The notes under the pieces: generated by a model | What the model was told of the DNA's origin: nothing | Databases searched by the model: none | What the model saw: only the letters and a program-made list of their open reading frames with translations | Shown: positions 19,789 to 28,974 of the stretch, in pieces | Position numbering within the stretch: position 1 is the first letter of the stretch | Layout: every line of letters starts with the position of its first letter | Made by a program: the position numbers and the translations under genes | NCBI RefSeq assembly: GCF_902499075.1 | Contig: NZ_CABVPP010000012.1 | Span: forward strand, 1 to 64,000 | Direction of reading: 5' to 3' | Source: Burkholderia pseudomultivorans | GTDB lineage: Bacteria > Pseudomonadota > Gammaproteobacteria > Burkholderiales > Burkholderiaceae | Length of the DNA: 64,000 nt

Positions 19789-21219
19789 ATGGAAGCAACG
19801 GCCCTCCTGTTGTCCCGAATCCAGCTCGCGGCCACGGTCTCCTTTCACATCATCTTCCCGTCTTTCACAATCGGCCTCGCGGCGTGGCTCGCGGTACTCG
19901 AGGCCATGTCCATCGCGACGGGCAATCGCGTGTATCGCCGCGTATTCGAGTTCTGGCTGAAGATTTTCGGCGTCGCGTTCGGCATGGGTGTCGTCTCGGG
20001 CATCGTGATGGCCTTCCAGTTCGGTACGAACTGGAGCGAGCTGTCGCGCGCGAGCGGCCCGATCCAGGGGCCGCTGCTGACTTACGAATCGTTTACCGCG
20101 TTCGCGCTCGAGGCGACGTTTTTCGGTGTGATGCTGCTGGGACGCGCGCGTGTGCGGCCCTGGTTCTATCTGACCTCGTGCATCCTCGTCGCGGCGGGTA
20201 CGACGATGTCCGCCTTCTGGATCCTCGTGAACAACTCATGGATGCAGCATCCGGTCGGATACGTCGTACAAAACGGCATATTCGTGCCCACCGACTGGGC
20301 GGCGATTATCTTCAACCACGTCGTGTGGGTACGCTTCCCGCACATGCTGTTGGGTGCGTACCTGACGACCGCATTCTGCGTGGCTGCCGTCGGCGCGGCC
20401 TATCTGCTGAAGGACCGCTACCGGGTCGAAGCCACGCTCATGGTCCGGATGTCGGTTACGCTCGCTGCCGCGCTCGTCCCGCTGCAGATCCTGTTCGGCC
20501 ATCTGACCGGCGACTATCTGCACGACGACCAGCCGGCCAAATTCGCCGCCGTCGAGGGAAGATGGACCGACGAACAACCTGCCGCCGAAGTGATTTTCGC
20601 CATTCCGGACGCCGCGCACGAGCGCAACCGCTTCGAATGGAAAGTACCGGTGCTCGGCAGTCTGATCGCGTCGGGCACGGCGGACTCGCGCGAAGTCGGC
20701 CTCACCGACTTTGCCGCCGCCGACCGGCCGCCGGTGCTGATTCCATTCTTCGCGTTCCGCGTGATGGCCGGCTGCGGGCTGATCATGCTGGCGCTTGCGT
20801 GGGCGGGCACCGTCGCGGCCCGGCGCGGCCGGCTCGAACGACGGCGCTGGCTCCTCTGGCCGCTCGCATGCAGCTTTCCACTCGGCTTCATCGCAATCCT
20901 CGCGGGATGGTTCACCGCCGAAGTCGGGCGCCAGCCGTGGACCGTATGGGGCGTGCTGCGCACCGCAGATGCGCTGACGCCCGGGCTGACCGCGCACTTC
21001 GCGGCTGCGACGCTCGCGCTGTTCGTCGCCATATACGCATTCATTTTCTGCTTCGGCGTGTACTACATCGTACGGATCGTGCGGCGCGGCCTCGTCATCG
21101 GCAACGTGCTGACCGTCTGGAATGGTCACGTGATTCAACAAACGCATGCGCCCGCCGCGCTGCCGGTGCACGCACGGCGCCGCGACGTCCTCAAGATTCG
21201 ATCAGGAGAAGTTCAATGA
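19789..21219 (+). CDS. cioA: Cyanide-insensitive (bd-type) quinol oxidase subunit I
   Basis: The 476-residue membrane protein is a CydA/CioA-type subunit carrying the three haems. The conserved RIQLAATVSFHIIFPSFTIG with the haem-ligand His is at about 20. GPLLTYESFTAFALEATFFG, a His in the middle helices, and the quinol-side GWFTAEVGRQPWTVWG near 380 are present. The periplasmic Q-loop is short, the trait that separates CIO from E. coli-type CydA. It oxidises ubiquinol and reduces O2 to water with low coupling and high resistance to cyanide and reactive species. The gene is followed by cioB with an ATGA-type overlap and sits upstream of lactate oxidation genes. Confidence 0.94.
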   Translation: MEATALLLSRIQLAATVSFHIIFPSFTIGLAAWLAVLEAMSIATGNRVYRRVFEFWLKIFGVAFGMGVVSGIVMAFQFGTNWSELSRASGPIQGPLLTYESFTAFALEATFFGVMLLGRARVRPWFYLTSCILVAAGTTMSAFWILVNNSWMQHPVGYVVQNGIFVPTDWAAIIFNHVVWVRFPHMLLGAYLTTAFCVAAVGAAYLLKDRYRVEATLMVRMSVTLAAALVPLQILFGHLTGDYLHDDQPAKFAAVEGRWTDEQPAAEVIFAIPDAAHERNRFEWKVPVLGSLIASGTADSREVGLTDFAAADRPPVLIPFFAFRVMAGCGLIMLALAWAGTVAARRGRLERRRWLLWPLACSFPLGFIAILAGWFTAEVGRQPWTVWGVLRTADALTPGLTAHFAAATLALFVAIYAFIFCFGVYYIVRIVRRGLVIGNVLTVWNGHVIQQTHAPAALPVHARRRDVLKIRSGEVQ

Positions 21220-22196
21220 TGACCTGGTTCTGGTTCGCCGAACTCGCGTTCGCGCTCGTCGCTTACCTGATGCTCGACGGGTTCGACCTCGGTGTCGGCA
21301 TGCTGACGGCCTTCGCCGGCGATGCGCGCGACGAGATGATCGCGTCGATCGCTCCGGTATGGGACGGCAATGGTACGTGGCTCGTCATCGCCGGCACGAT
21401 CCTGTTCGGCGCGTTTCCGTCGGTGTATTCGATCGTGCTGCCTGCGCTGTATGCGCCGCTTTGTCTGATGCTCGCCGGGCTGATCATGCGTGGCGTCGCG
21501 ATCGAATTTCGCCACAAGGCGGCGCGCTCGCGCCGGATCTGGGACGTGCTGCTGTTCGTCGGCTCGCTGCTCGCCAGCGTGATGCAGGGCGTGTGCGTGG
21601 GCACGTACGCGCACGGGCTGCCGGTCGATCAGCTGCGCTACGCAGGCAACGGCTTCGAATGGTGTTCTCCGTTTTCGTTCTGGTGCGGCGTCAGCCTCGC
21701 GCTCGGCTATGCGCTGCTCGGCTCCGGATGGCTGGTGTTGAAAGGGCAACGCGCGTCGCAGCGCATCGGTCGCGACGCGATCGCGAGGCTCGCGCCGATC
21801 ACCGCACTGTTCGTGCTGTCGATACTCGCGTCGACGCTGCTGACCGAGACGACCGTCGAAACGCGCTGGCTCCTGCATCCGCTGCTGTTCGCGCTGCCCG
21901 TCGCAGCATGCGCGACGTTCCTTTGCGCGCCTGCGGCGGCGCGGCGCGACGGCGCGTCGGCCTATCTGTTCGCCGCCGGCGGATGCATCGCGATGGTGCT
22001 GATGCTCGCCGCATCGTATCTGCCGTTCATCGTGCCGTTCGACCTGACGCTCGATGCAGCGGCCGCGCCGCGAGCGAGCCAGACGTTCATGTTCTGGGGC
22101 GCAGGCCTGTTCGTCATGCCGTTCATCGTGTTCTACACCTGCGTCGCGTACTCGGTATTCCGCGGCAGGGTGTCGAACGATCACGCATACCACTGA
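21216..22196 (+). CDS. cioB: Cyanide-insensitive (bd-type) quinol oxidase subunit II
   Basis: The 326-residue CydB/CioB protein has about eight to nine hydrophobic helices. Typical segments are FVALVAYLMLDGFDLGVGML at the N-terminus with the conserved Asp, PVWDGNGTWLVIAG, the LPALYAPLCLMLAGLIMRGVA segment, and SQTFMFWGAGLFVMPFI at the end. It stabilises the CioA haem subunit and carries proton access. Two adjacent ATGs (21216, 21219) are possible, both after AGGAGAA. No short CydX-like gene was found directly downstream; 39 bp later lutA begins with a strong ribosome site, so the oxidase and lactate genes may share one transcript. Confidence 0.93.
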   Translation: MMTWFWFAELAFALVAYLMLDGFDLGVGMLTAFAGDARDEMIASIAPVWDGNGTWLVIAGTILFGAFPSVYSIVLPALYAPLCLMLAGLIMRGVAIEFRHKAARSRRIWDVLLFVGSLLASVMQGVCVGTYAHGLPVDQLRYAGNGFEWCSPFSFWCGVSLALGYALLGSGWLVLKGQRASQRIGRDAIARLAPITALFVLSILASTLLTETTVETRWLLHPLLFALPVAACATFLCAPAAARRDGASAYLFAAGGCIAMVLMLAASYLPFIVPFDLTLDAAAAPRASQTFMFWGAGLFVMPFIVFYTCVAYSVFRGRVSNDHAYH

Positions 22197-22235
22197 CGCT
22201 TTCGCCCCGAGCGTTCAATTCAACGGAGGAATTCC

Positions 22236-22979
22236 ATGAAAGTCGCCCTTTTCATTCCGTGCTTCATCGACGCGTTCTACCCAGACGTCGGGATCGCCAC
22301 GCTGCAGTTGCTCGAGCGTCTGGGTTGCGACGTCGACTATCCGCTCGACCAGACCTGCTGCGGCCAGCCGATGGGCAACAGCGGCTGCGAAAAGCAGGCC
22401 ACCGCGACCGAGAACCTGTTCGTCAAGAATTTCACGGGCTACGACTACATCGTCGCGCCGAGCGGCAGCTGCGTGCACCACGTGCGTGACCACCTGACCG
22501 CGGCCGACCAGACCCGCGATGCCGTCGCCGTGCGCAAGAACACGTACGAGCTCGTCGAATTCCTGCACGACGTGCTGCGCGTGCGGGAATTTCCATGGGC
22601 CGAATTCCCGCACAAGGTCGGCCTGCACAACAGCTGCGGCACGCTGCGCGCGTTGCGCACAGCGAAGATGTCCGAGATCGAGGAGCCGTTCTTCTCGAAG
22701 CCGCTGACACTACTCAAGGGCGTCAAGGGTATCGAGTTCATTCAGCCCGATCGGCCCGACGAATGCTGCGGCTTCGGCGGCACGTTTTGCGTATCGGAGG
22801 AACCGGTTTCCGCGCGCATGGGCGCGGACAAGGTGCGCGACCACAAGCGCAACGGCGCGGAATACATCGTGTCGGCCGATTCGTCGTGCCTGATGCACCA
22901 GAAAGGTTGCTCGGACCGCCTGGAGCTGGGGCTGAAATTCATCCACATCGCACAGATCCTCAATGGAGCACGAGCATGA
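22236..22979 (+). CDS. lutA: Lactate utilisation protein A (Fe-S, CCG-domain)
   Basis: The 247-residue protein has two cysteine-rich CCG domains: DQTCCGQPMGNSGC near residue 45 and DECCGFGGTFCV near 172, with further Cys in VHNSCGTLR-like and SADSSCLMH segments. These bind Fe-S clusters as in LutA (YkgE), the subunit of the LutABC complex that oxidises L-lactate to pyruvate. GGAGG stands eight bases before the ATG. The stop overlaps lutB (ATGA). Location behind cioAB suggests that electrons from lactate may enter the quinone pool used by the CIO oxidase; that link is inference from gene order. Confidence 0.92.
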   Translation: MKVALFIPCFIDAFYPDVGIATLQLLERLGCDVDYPLDQTCCGQPMGNSGCEKQATATENLFVKNFTGYDYIVAPSGSCVHHVRDHLTAADQTRDAVAVRKNTYELVEFLHDVLRVREFPWAEFPHKVGLHNSCGTLRALRTAKMSEIEEPFFSKPLTLLKGVKGIEFIQPDRPDECCGFGGTFCVSEEPVSARMGADKVRDHKRNGAEYIVSADSSCLMHQKGCSDRLELGLKFIHIAQILNGARA

Positions 22980-24349
22980 AACGCGTAGACCACGTCGGCG
23001 CATCCGCGAAATTCATCGCCGACGAAAAGCACATCCAGTTCCATGACAAGCGTCTGTGGGAACTGCGCACGTCGCGGGATGCCGAGGTGCACGCCATCCC
23101 CGAATGGGAGGAATTGCGCACGCTTGCGTCCGCGATCAAGGAGCACACGCTCACGCATTTGCCCGAGTATCTCGAGGAATTCGAGCGCAACGCGACCGCC
23201 AACGGCGTGATCGTCCACTGGGCGAAGGATGCCGAAGAACACAATCGGATCGTGTACGAGATCCTGGAGCGCCGTCACGCGAAGCTGCTCGTGAAGAGCA
23301 AGTCGATGCTGACCGAGGAATGCGAGATGCGCCCGTATCTGGAGGAGCGCGGCATCACTGTCGTCGAAACCGACCTCGGCGAGCAAATTCAGCAGCTCGA
23401 TGACGAGCTCCCTTCTCACATCGTCGTGCCAGCCGTGCACAAGCTCGCCACCGACGTCGCCAAAATCTTTTCCGAGAAGATCGGCACCGACCCGAACGAA
23501 AGCAACATCCCGAAACTCGCCGAAGCGCAGCGCAACGCCACGCGTCCGCTGATCCTGAACGCCGATGCCGGCATGACCGGATGCAACTTCGCGGTCGCCG
23601 AAACGGGCGGCATCACCGTGTGCACGAACGAAGGCAATGCGGACCTCAGCGCCAACGTGCCGCCGCTGCACATCGCGTCGATCGGCATCGAGAAACTGAT
23701 TCCGAAGCTCGAGCATCTGGGCGTATTCATCCGGATGTTGTCGCGCAATGCGATCGGCTCGCCGATCACCCAGTACACGTCGCACTTCCGCGGTCCGAAG
23801 AAAGGCGGCGAAATGCATTTCGTGCTGGTCGACAACGGCCGCTCCGAGCGGCTCGGCATGGACGACTTCTGGTATTCGCTCAAGTGCATCCGCTGCGGCG
23901 CGTGCATGAACACGTGCCCGGTCTATCGACGCAGCAGCGGGCTCAGCTATGGCGGCGTCTACTCGGGGCCGATCGGCGCGATCATCAACCCGACCTTCAA
24001 CCTGCGCAAGTACAGTTCGCTGCCGTTTGCGTCGACGATGAACGGCAGTTGCACCAGCGTGTGTCCGGTGAAGATCAATATCCACGAGCAGATCTACAAG
24101 TGGCGGCAGATCGTGGCCGAACAGCACGAACTGCCGTTCGTCAAGCAGGAGGCGATGAAAGTCGCCGGACAGGTGCTGTCGCGGCCGGCGCTGTACCGCG
24201 CAGCCGTCAAGACGGCCGGCACCGCGGTATCGGTACTGCCGCGCGCCGTGCTCTACAACCCGCTCAACGTGTGGGGCAAGCATCGAGAAGTGCCTGACGC
24301 ACCCCAGCAGACTTTCCGCGACTGGTATCTGAAGAGGAACAAGAAATGA
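22976..24349 (+). CDS. lutB: Lactate utilisation protein B (ferredoxin-type Fe-S)
   Basis: The 457-residue protein has an N-terminal LUD domain (about 70-300), including the GMTGCNFAVAETGGI segment. Two [4Fe-4S] motifs follow, CIRCGACMNTCPVYR near 305 and GSCTSVCPVKINIHEQI near 355, and a helical tail ends in RDWYLKRNKK. This is the standard LutB (YkgF) design and length. It forms the electron-transfer core between LutA and LutC in L-lactate oxidation. The ATG at 22976 overlaps the lutA stop, and its own stop overlaps the lutC start, so the three are translated as a coupled unit. Confidence 0.93.
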   Translation: MKRVDHVGASAKFIADEKHIQFHDKRLWELRTSRDAEVHAIPEWEELRTLASAIKEHTLTHLPEYLEEFERNATANGVIVHWAKDAEEHNRIVYEILERRHAKLLVKSKSMLTEECEMRPYLEERGITVVETDLGEQIQQLDDELPSHIVVPAVHKLATDVAKIFSEKIGTDPNESNIPKLAEAQRNATRPLILNADAGMTGCNFAVAETGGITVCTNEGNADLSANVPPLHIASIGIEKLIPKLEHLGVFIRMLSRNAIGSPITQYTSHFRGPKKGGEMHFVLVDNGRSERLGMDDFWYSLKCIRCGACMNTCPVYRRSSGLSYGGVYSGPIGAIINPTFNLRKYSSLPFASTMNGSCTSVCPVKINIHEQIYKWRQIVAEQHELPFVKQEAMKVAGQVLSRPALYRAAVKTAGTAVSVLPRAVLYNPLNVWGKHREVPDAPQQTFRDWYLKRNKK

Positions 24350-24945
24350 GCAGCCGAGACCTGATTCTTTCCCGTTTGCGCGACGTGCGTCCCACGCCCC
24401 GGCCGTTGCCCGACGTGCCGCTGTTCGATACGGCTCTGCCGCCTGCCGTCGACACGTTCAGGGCGTCGCTCGCGCGACTCGGCGGGACGTGGTGCGCGAT
24501 GCCCGAAAACGCGTCGCTCGACGCGTTCGTGCGCTCCCGGTTTCCCGGCGCGTCCGTGTTCTGCTCGGCCACGCCCGAGTTCGACGGCAACCGCGATCTC
24601 GCCGCGATCGACGATCCGCGCGCGCTGAACGACGTCGACGTCGGGATCGTGCGCCCGGCGTTCGCCGTCGCCGAAACCGGCTCGATCTGGCTCAGCGAGG
24701 CGCAATACGACGTCAACGCGCTCGGTTACCTGTCGCAACACCTGGTCGCGCTGCTCGACCCCGCCGACATCGTCGGCAACCTCCATCACGCGTATCACCG
24801 CAGCGAGTTCTTCGCGGCCAACTACGCCGTGCTGATGAGCGGACCGTCGGCAACCGCCGACATCGAAGGCGTGCTGGTGCGCGGCGCACAGGGGATCCGC
24901 TCGCTCACCGTTATCCCGTTGCGGAGGCCCGTCGGCGAACGGTGA
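24346..24945 (+). CDS. lutC: Lactate utilisation protein C
   Basis: A 199-residue LUD-domain protein of the LutC (YkgG) type. It shows VGIVRPAFAVAETGSIWLSEA near 105, the LSQHLVALLDPADIVGNLHHAY segment, and the terminal GPSATADIEGVLVRGAQGIRSLTVI, which is the family end signature. It lacks cysteine clusters and is thought to complete the LutABC lactate-oxidising complex. It is the third gene of the coupled lut operon; the exporter gene that follows begins within 15 bp, so all may be one transcript. No lactate permease or lut regulator is in the window. Confidence 0.92.
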   Translation: MSSRDLILSRLRDVRPTPRPLPDVPLFDTALPPAVDTFRASLARLGGTWCAMPENASLDAFVRSRFPGASVFCSATPEFDGNRDLAAIDDPRALNDVDVGIVRPAFAVAETGSIWLSEAQYDVNALGYLSQHLVALLDPADIVGNLHHAYHRSEFFAANYAVLMSGPSATADIEGVLVRGAQGIRSLTVIPLRRPVGER

Positions 24946-24959
24946 TGCAGGAGCATGCG

Positions 24960-26939
24960 ATGAGCGCCATCAAGCGCATCCGAGACTGGGCGGCCCGTGC
25001 GGTTCGCGACGGGCGGCATCACCTGCCGTTGCCCACGGCGCTGAAGGCCGGACTGGTGTGCGCGGCGCCCGCGCTGCTCGCCGCCACGCTGCACGCGCCG
25101 CTGCTGTGCTGGGCGGCGATTGCCGCGTTCTGGACGTGTCTCGCCGACGAGCCGTCGGAATCGATGCGCCAACGTGCGCTCGCGGGTGCGATGTTCGGAT
25201 TGATCGGCTCGCTTGCATCCGCCGCAGCCACGGCCGTGGCGGATCTCGCGTGGCTCGCGGTCGGCCTGACCGGCATTGCCGTCTATATCGGCGGCCTCAC
25301 CCGCGTGGGCGGCCCAACGATCGGCGCTCGGGGGCTGCTGCTTGCCACCGCGTGCGCGGTGTCGGCCGCGTTTCCCGCCCATCCGTGGCCGGCGCCTGCC
25401 GAGTATGCAGCGAGCTTCGCGGCCGGCAGTCTGTGGGCGGTCGCATGCCTCGTCGGCCCCCAGCCCGAAAGCGCGGCAACGCGCGCACGCCGGGCGGCGT
25501 TCGCCTATCTGTACGCGGCGGGATCGTTCGTGCGTGCGCTGGTGCCGGTCGCGCACGATGCACGGCACGCAAGCGGCCCGAACCGCACGGCACTGCGAAC
25601 GCGACTCGATGCGCTGATTCGGACGGCGCGGAGCCGCCCCGACGCGGCCGGCGCCACCGTGACGGCGTGGCAGCTAGACGGTGAACGGTCGATCGCATTG
25701 CTCGCGGGCCTCGACACCCTGCTGCGCAATCGGCCGCCCGGCAGTAGCGCCGCAACCGCGCTGCTGGTTCCGTCGCTGCACCAACTCGTCGCGTTGATCG
25801 ACGCGCATGCCGACACCGTGCTCGCGCGGCCGCATGCTCGCGCCGCCGTCACGCGGCTGCGCAACCGGCTGGCTGCCGACCTGCGCGGCGCAACGCTGCG
25901 CGCCGAAGGGGCGGCGCTGACCGAACCGGCACGGACGTGGCTGCAATCGTGCCTGGCGCTCATGATGGCATTCACCGATATCGGCGGCAGCGAGGTCGGC
26001 GATCGGCGCATGGCGCCGCCGCCGCAAACGGAACGGCACGAGCCGTTGCGCGCAAAGGCGACTGCACCAGGTGCGGCGCTGATGGAGATTCGCACAAACG
26101 GACGCATCGCGCGCTATGCGCTGCGCCTGTCCGCTGCGGCCATGCTCTCCGCCGTGCTCGCCCGCGTGCTCGGCGTTCAGCAGGGTTACTGGATGGTGCT
26201 GACGACGTTGTTCGTCATGCAGCCGACCGTGCCGCACACGTTGAAAACGTCCGCGCTGAGAGTACTCGGCACGATCCTGGGCGCGATCCTGGCATCGGCG
26301 GTCGCGCTCGCGTGTCACAACCCGGTGCTTCTCGCGCTGGCGATCGTACCGCTCGCAACCGGCACGTTCTCCGCAAGGCCGCTCGACTACGTGTCGTACA
26401 TCCTGTTCCTCACACCGCATTTCATCCTGGTTGCGTATCTCGGCGCGCCGATTGCATCGCCGTGGCTGCTTGCCGGCATGCGGGTCGCGAACAGCATCGC
26501 CGGTGCGCTCGTTGCGCTCGGCGTAAGCGTGCTCGCGTGGCCCGATTGGGAGCGCAGGCGGCTCGATGCCGTGTCGAGCGATGCGACTGCCGCCGTGACG
26601 GAATACGTCGAACTCGTCCGTGCGTTCGTCACGACGCACGGGGTCGACGCAGATGCGCTCGTTGCAGCAAGGCGGCGCGCGTGCACGGCGACGGACGAAC
26701 TCGACACGCTGTTGGCCGCCATGCGCCTGGAGACCGTCGCGAGGCGCCGACGCCATATCGACGATGCGCGCGAACTGGTTCGGCGCCTGCGCGATGCGGT
26801 CGGCGCGGCCGCGCCGCTCGAGTGCCTCACGCCGGACATGAGCGACGGGCCGAGCGCAGGACGCGGGCCGCGCGCGCGGCCGCTATTCGACGTTCCGGCG
26901 CCCCCTTTGGCGTGCGCTGTCAAAAGCGCAGCCTCGTGA
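24960..26939 (+). CDS. FUSC-family inner-membrane protein (aromatic acid exporter-like)
   Basis: The 659-residue protein has two blocks of hydrophobic helices (about 25-165 and 375-530), each followed by a cytoplasmic helical region. This is the repeated layout of FUSC/YccS/AaeB-type proteins. The RYALRLSAAAMLSAVLARVLGVQQGYWMVLTTLFVMQP segment is the conserved entry to the second block. Members export aromatic carboxylic acids or are of unknown function. The ATG at 24960 has AGGAG eight bases upstream and is preferred over 24945, which overlaps the lutC stop. Its presence behind lutABC suggests export of an organic acid, but no substrate can be assigned. Confidence 0.85.
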   Translation: MSAIKRIRDWAARAVRDGRHHLPLPTALKAGLVCAAPALLAATLHAPLLCWAAIAAFWTCLADEPSESMRQRALAGAMFGLIGSLASAAATAVADLAWLAVGLTGIAVYIGGLTRVGGPTIGARGLLLATACAVSAAFPAHPWPAPAEYAASFAAGSLWAVACLVGPQPESAATRARRAAFAYLYAAGSFVRALVPVAHDARHASGPNRTALRTRLDALIRTARSRPDAAGATVTAWQLDGERSIALLAGLDTLLRNRPPGSSAATALLVPSLHQLVALIDAHADTVLARPHARAAVTRLRNRLAADLRGATLRAEGAALTEPARTWLQSCLALMMAFTDIGGSEVGDRRMAPPPQTERHEPLRAKATAPGAALMEIRTNGRIARYALRLSAAAMLSAVLARVLGVQQGYWMVLTTLFVMQPTVPHTLKTSALRVLGTILGAILASAVALACHNPVLLALAIVPLATGTFSARPLDYVSYILFLTPHFILVAYLGAPIASPWLLAGMRVANSIAGALVALGVSVLAWPDWERRRLDAVSSDATAAVTEYVELVRAFVTTHGVDADALVAARRRACTATDELDTLLAAMRLETVARRRRHIDDARELVRRLRDAVGAAAPLECLTPDMSDGPSAGRGPRARPLFDVPAPPLACAVKSAAS

Positions 26940-27043
26940 GCGCCAACGCGGTAATCGGCTCGGTCCGGATCCGCGCAGAAGCGGCGCACGGGAGGCCGCG
27001 CCGACGCGCCTTCACTCGCTCACCGATTCACAAACCCACGCAC

Positions 27044-27682
27044 TCAGCGCCCAACGAGCGCACTCGCGATCCGGTCGGCGAGCTGCCCGAGCACACGGCT
27101 CAGGGCGTCAGCCTGCGCCGCCGCATCGCGCGACGTGAGTTGCGCGGTCAGCGTCGTCTCCCGGCTCGACGTCACGCGCTCCGGGCGGCCGGACAACAAC
27201 GTCCACGCAGCCAGAAACGTCAGCGTGCCGCTTTCGTCGGCGTGCGCGTCCAGCACCGTGACGACGAGCGTGCGCGTATCCGCCTGCCGCGGCGCGCCGG
27301 GCAACACGACGGCACCTTCGGGCAGACGCGCCAGCAAGTCCTGCGTCAGCGTCTCGCGCATCATCAGGTCGAGCGGCGCGCCCCAGCGCGCGCCGTCGTC
27401 GATCACGAGGCGATTCGCCGAACGCTGCACGACGACCTCGAGGCGGTCGAGCGCCGCCGGAACATGCACCGCAGTCAGCTGCACGGGCGCGACGGGCTCG
27501 GTTGCGCGCGGCGCAGCACTTGCCACCGGGCTCAGCGCAACGTAGCACGTCGGTGGGCTGTGCCCGCATCCGGCGACGACGAACGTGCCACCCAGCGCGA
27601 TGGTGACGGCGAGCGCGGCCGGTGCCGATTTCACCGCGTCGCGCACCGATGTTCCGATCTGCTTGCACGCAACAACGATCAT
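27044..27682 (-). CDS. PqiC-like outer-membrane lipoprotein (second pqi set)
   Basis: The 212-residue product has a lipoprotein signal (VVAGC, Cys about 39) and the transport auxiliary DUF330 fold: CYVALSPV at the start, LTAVHVPAALDRLEVVVQRSANRLVIDD, and WGAPLDLMMRETLTQDL. It is the last gene of the second pqiABC-like operon and overlaps the MCE gene by 4 bp. Its unusually long N-region before the signal core includes a Cys at residue 6; an internal start is possible but none is better supported. It converges on the FUSC gene with about 100 bp between. Confidence 0.86.
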   Translation of the reverse strand: MIVVACKQIGTSVRDAVKSAPAALAVTIALGGTFVVAGCGHSPPTCYVALSPVASAAPRATEPVAPVQLTAVHVPAALDRLEVVVQRSANRLVIDDGARWGAPLDLMMRETLTQDLLARLPEGAVVLPGAPRQADTRTLVVTVLDAHADESGTLTFLAAWTLLSGRPERVTSSRETTLTAQLTSRDAAAQADALSRVLGQLADRIASALVGR

Positions 27683-28974
27683 GGCTTCTCCTCACGCCTG
27701 CCGCGCACGATCGCTTCCGGATGCCGGTCGAGATAGTCGGCCAGTGCGCGCACCGAACGCGCGGTGTCGGTCAGTTCGCGCAGCGCGGCAGGCAAACTGC
27801 TTTCCGCGGTCCCATCGTCGTCGAGCGTGCGCCTGGCCGACGCAACCGCCTGATCCGCAGCGTTCGCCGTATCGCGCAGTTGCGCGACGAGCGGGCCGAT
27901 CTGCGGCGACACCTGTTGCAGCGTCCGGTCGATCTGCGCGACCGAGCGGTCGATATGCGCGAGGCTGTCGCGCAGTTGCGGCGACGCTGCCAATGCGTTG
28001 ATCCGTGCCGCGATGTTGCGCACGTCGTCGCCCGTTTCCCTGATTGGCAGCGCATCGATCTTGCCCGCGATGTCGTTGGCCCGGGCCGCGATCGCGTCGA
28101 AGTCCGCGGATTCGACGCTCGGTATCTCGGCCGGCCCCTCCGCGGCCGCCAACGTCGCAGCCGGCGCATCGCGGACGAAGTCGAGACTGATCATACGGGC
28201 ACCGACGAGCGGCGGATCCTGCACGAGGCGCGCACGCAGCCCGCGTGCAACGAGTCGCCCGAGCATGCGGTCGACGATCGGGCGCCAGTTGCCATCGGCC
28301 GGCGGTTGCACGCCGGTGATACCCAGCGCTGACGGCTCGAGCGCAATCTGCACGGGCGTACCAAGCTGCTCGCTGGCGACGTCGTAGCTCAATCGCACGC
28401 GTGTGACCGTCCCGACCTGGAAGCCGCGCAACTTCACGGGCGCGCCGTCCTTGAGTTCGCCTGCAGCGCCGGCAAAGCGCACGACATACGAAACGACGGG
28501 CCCATGCCGCGGCGCGAGCGCGGGCCGCCGCTCGGTGCCATCGAAATGCCGCGCGGGCCTGCCGGGCCCGGGCTCCATGACGATTTCCGGCCCCACGACG
28601 AGCGCACGCAGCGATGACGGATCGCTCATCTCCGGTTGCGCGCCGCGCAGGAAAAACCGCGTTCCGCTGCGCAGGTACTGCTCCTCGGCACGCGCGATGG
28701 CGAGGGTGGCCTCGACGTGCTGGCCGTCGGGCGACAACGCGATGCCCGACAGCTTCCCCACCTTGACCCCGCGCAGCGTGACTTCGGTATCGTCGACTTT
28801 CATTCCGTGCGCGTCGGAAAACACGACGGTCACGGTTTCGCCGCGTTCCGCCAACGCGCGGATGGCTAGCCATCCCACCACGCCGAGCGTCGCGACCGGG
28901 ACGATCCAGACCCAGCCGGGCCATGCGCTGCGGCGCACGTCGGCTCGCGTGCGTGGCGTGCGCGGCCTGTTCAT
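27679..28974 (-). CDS. PqiB-like MCE protein (second pqi set)
   Basis: The 431-residue protein has an N-terminal membrane anchor (WIVPVATLGVVGWLAIRALA, about 22-41) and MCE domains: TVVFSDAHGMKVDDTEVTLRG near 50 and a second with VSYVVRFAGAAGELKDGAPVKLRG near 155. A C-terminal region is predicted to be mostly helical and ends in ADYLDRHPEAIVRGRREEKP, close to the end of the first PqiB. It is about 100 residues shorter than the other PqiB in this window and seems to lack one MCE domain. The frame runs on upstream to 30543 without a stop, but the true start is 28974, which overlaps the pqiA-like stop by 4 bp. Confidence 0.87.
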   Translation of the reverse strand: MNRPRTPRTRADVRRSAWPGWVWIVPVATLGVVGWLAIRALAERGETVTVVFSDAHGMKVDDTEVTLRGVKVGKLSGIALSPDGQHVEATLAIARAEEQYLRSGTRFFLRGAQPEMSDPSSLRALVVGPEIVMEPGPGRPARHFDGTERRPALAPRHGPVVSYVVRFAGAAGELKDGAPVKLRGFQVGTVTRVRLSYDVASEQLGTPVQIALEPSALGITGVQPPADGNWRPIVDRMLGRLVARGLRARLVQDPPLVGARMISLDFVRDAPAATLAAAEGPAEIPSVESADFDAIAARANDIAGKIDALPIRETGDDVRNIAARINALAASPQLRDSLAHIDRSVAQIDRTLQQVSPQIGPLVAQLRDTANAADQAVASARRTLDDDGTAESSLPAALRELTDTARSVRALADYLDRHPEAIVRGRREEKP

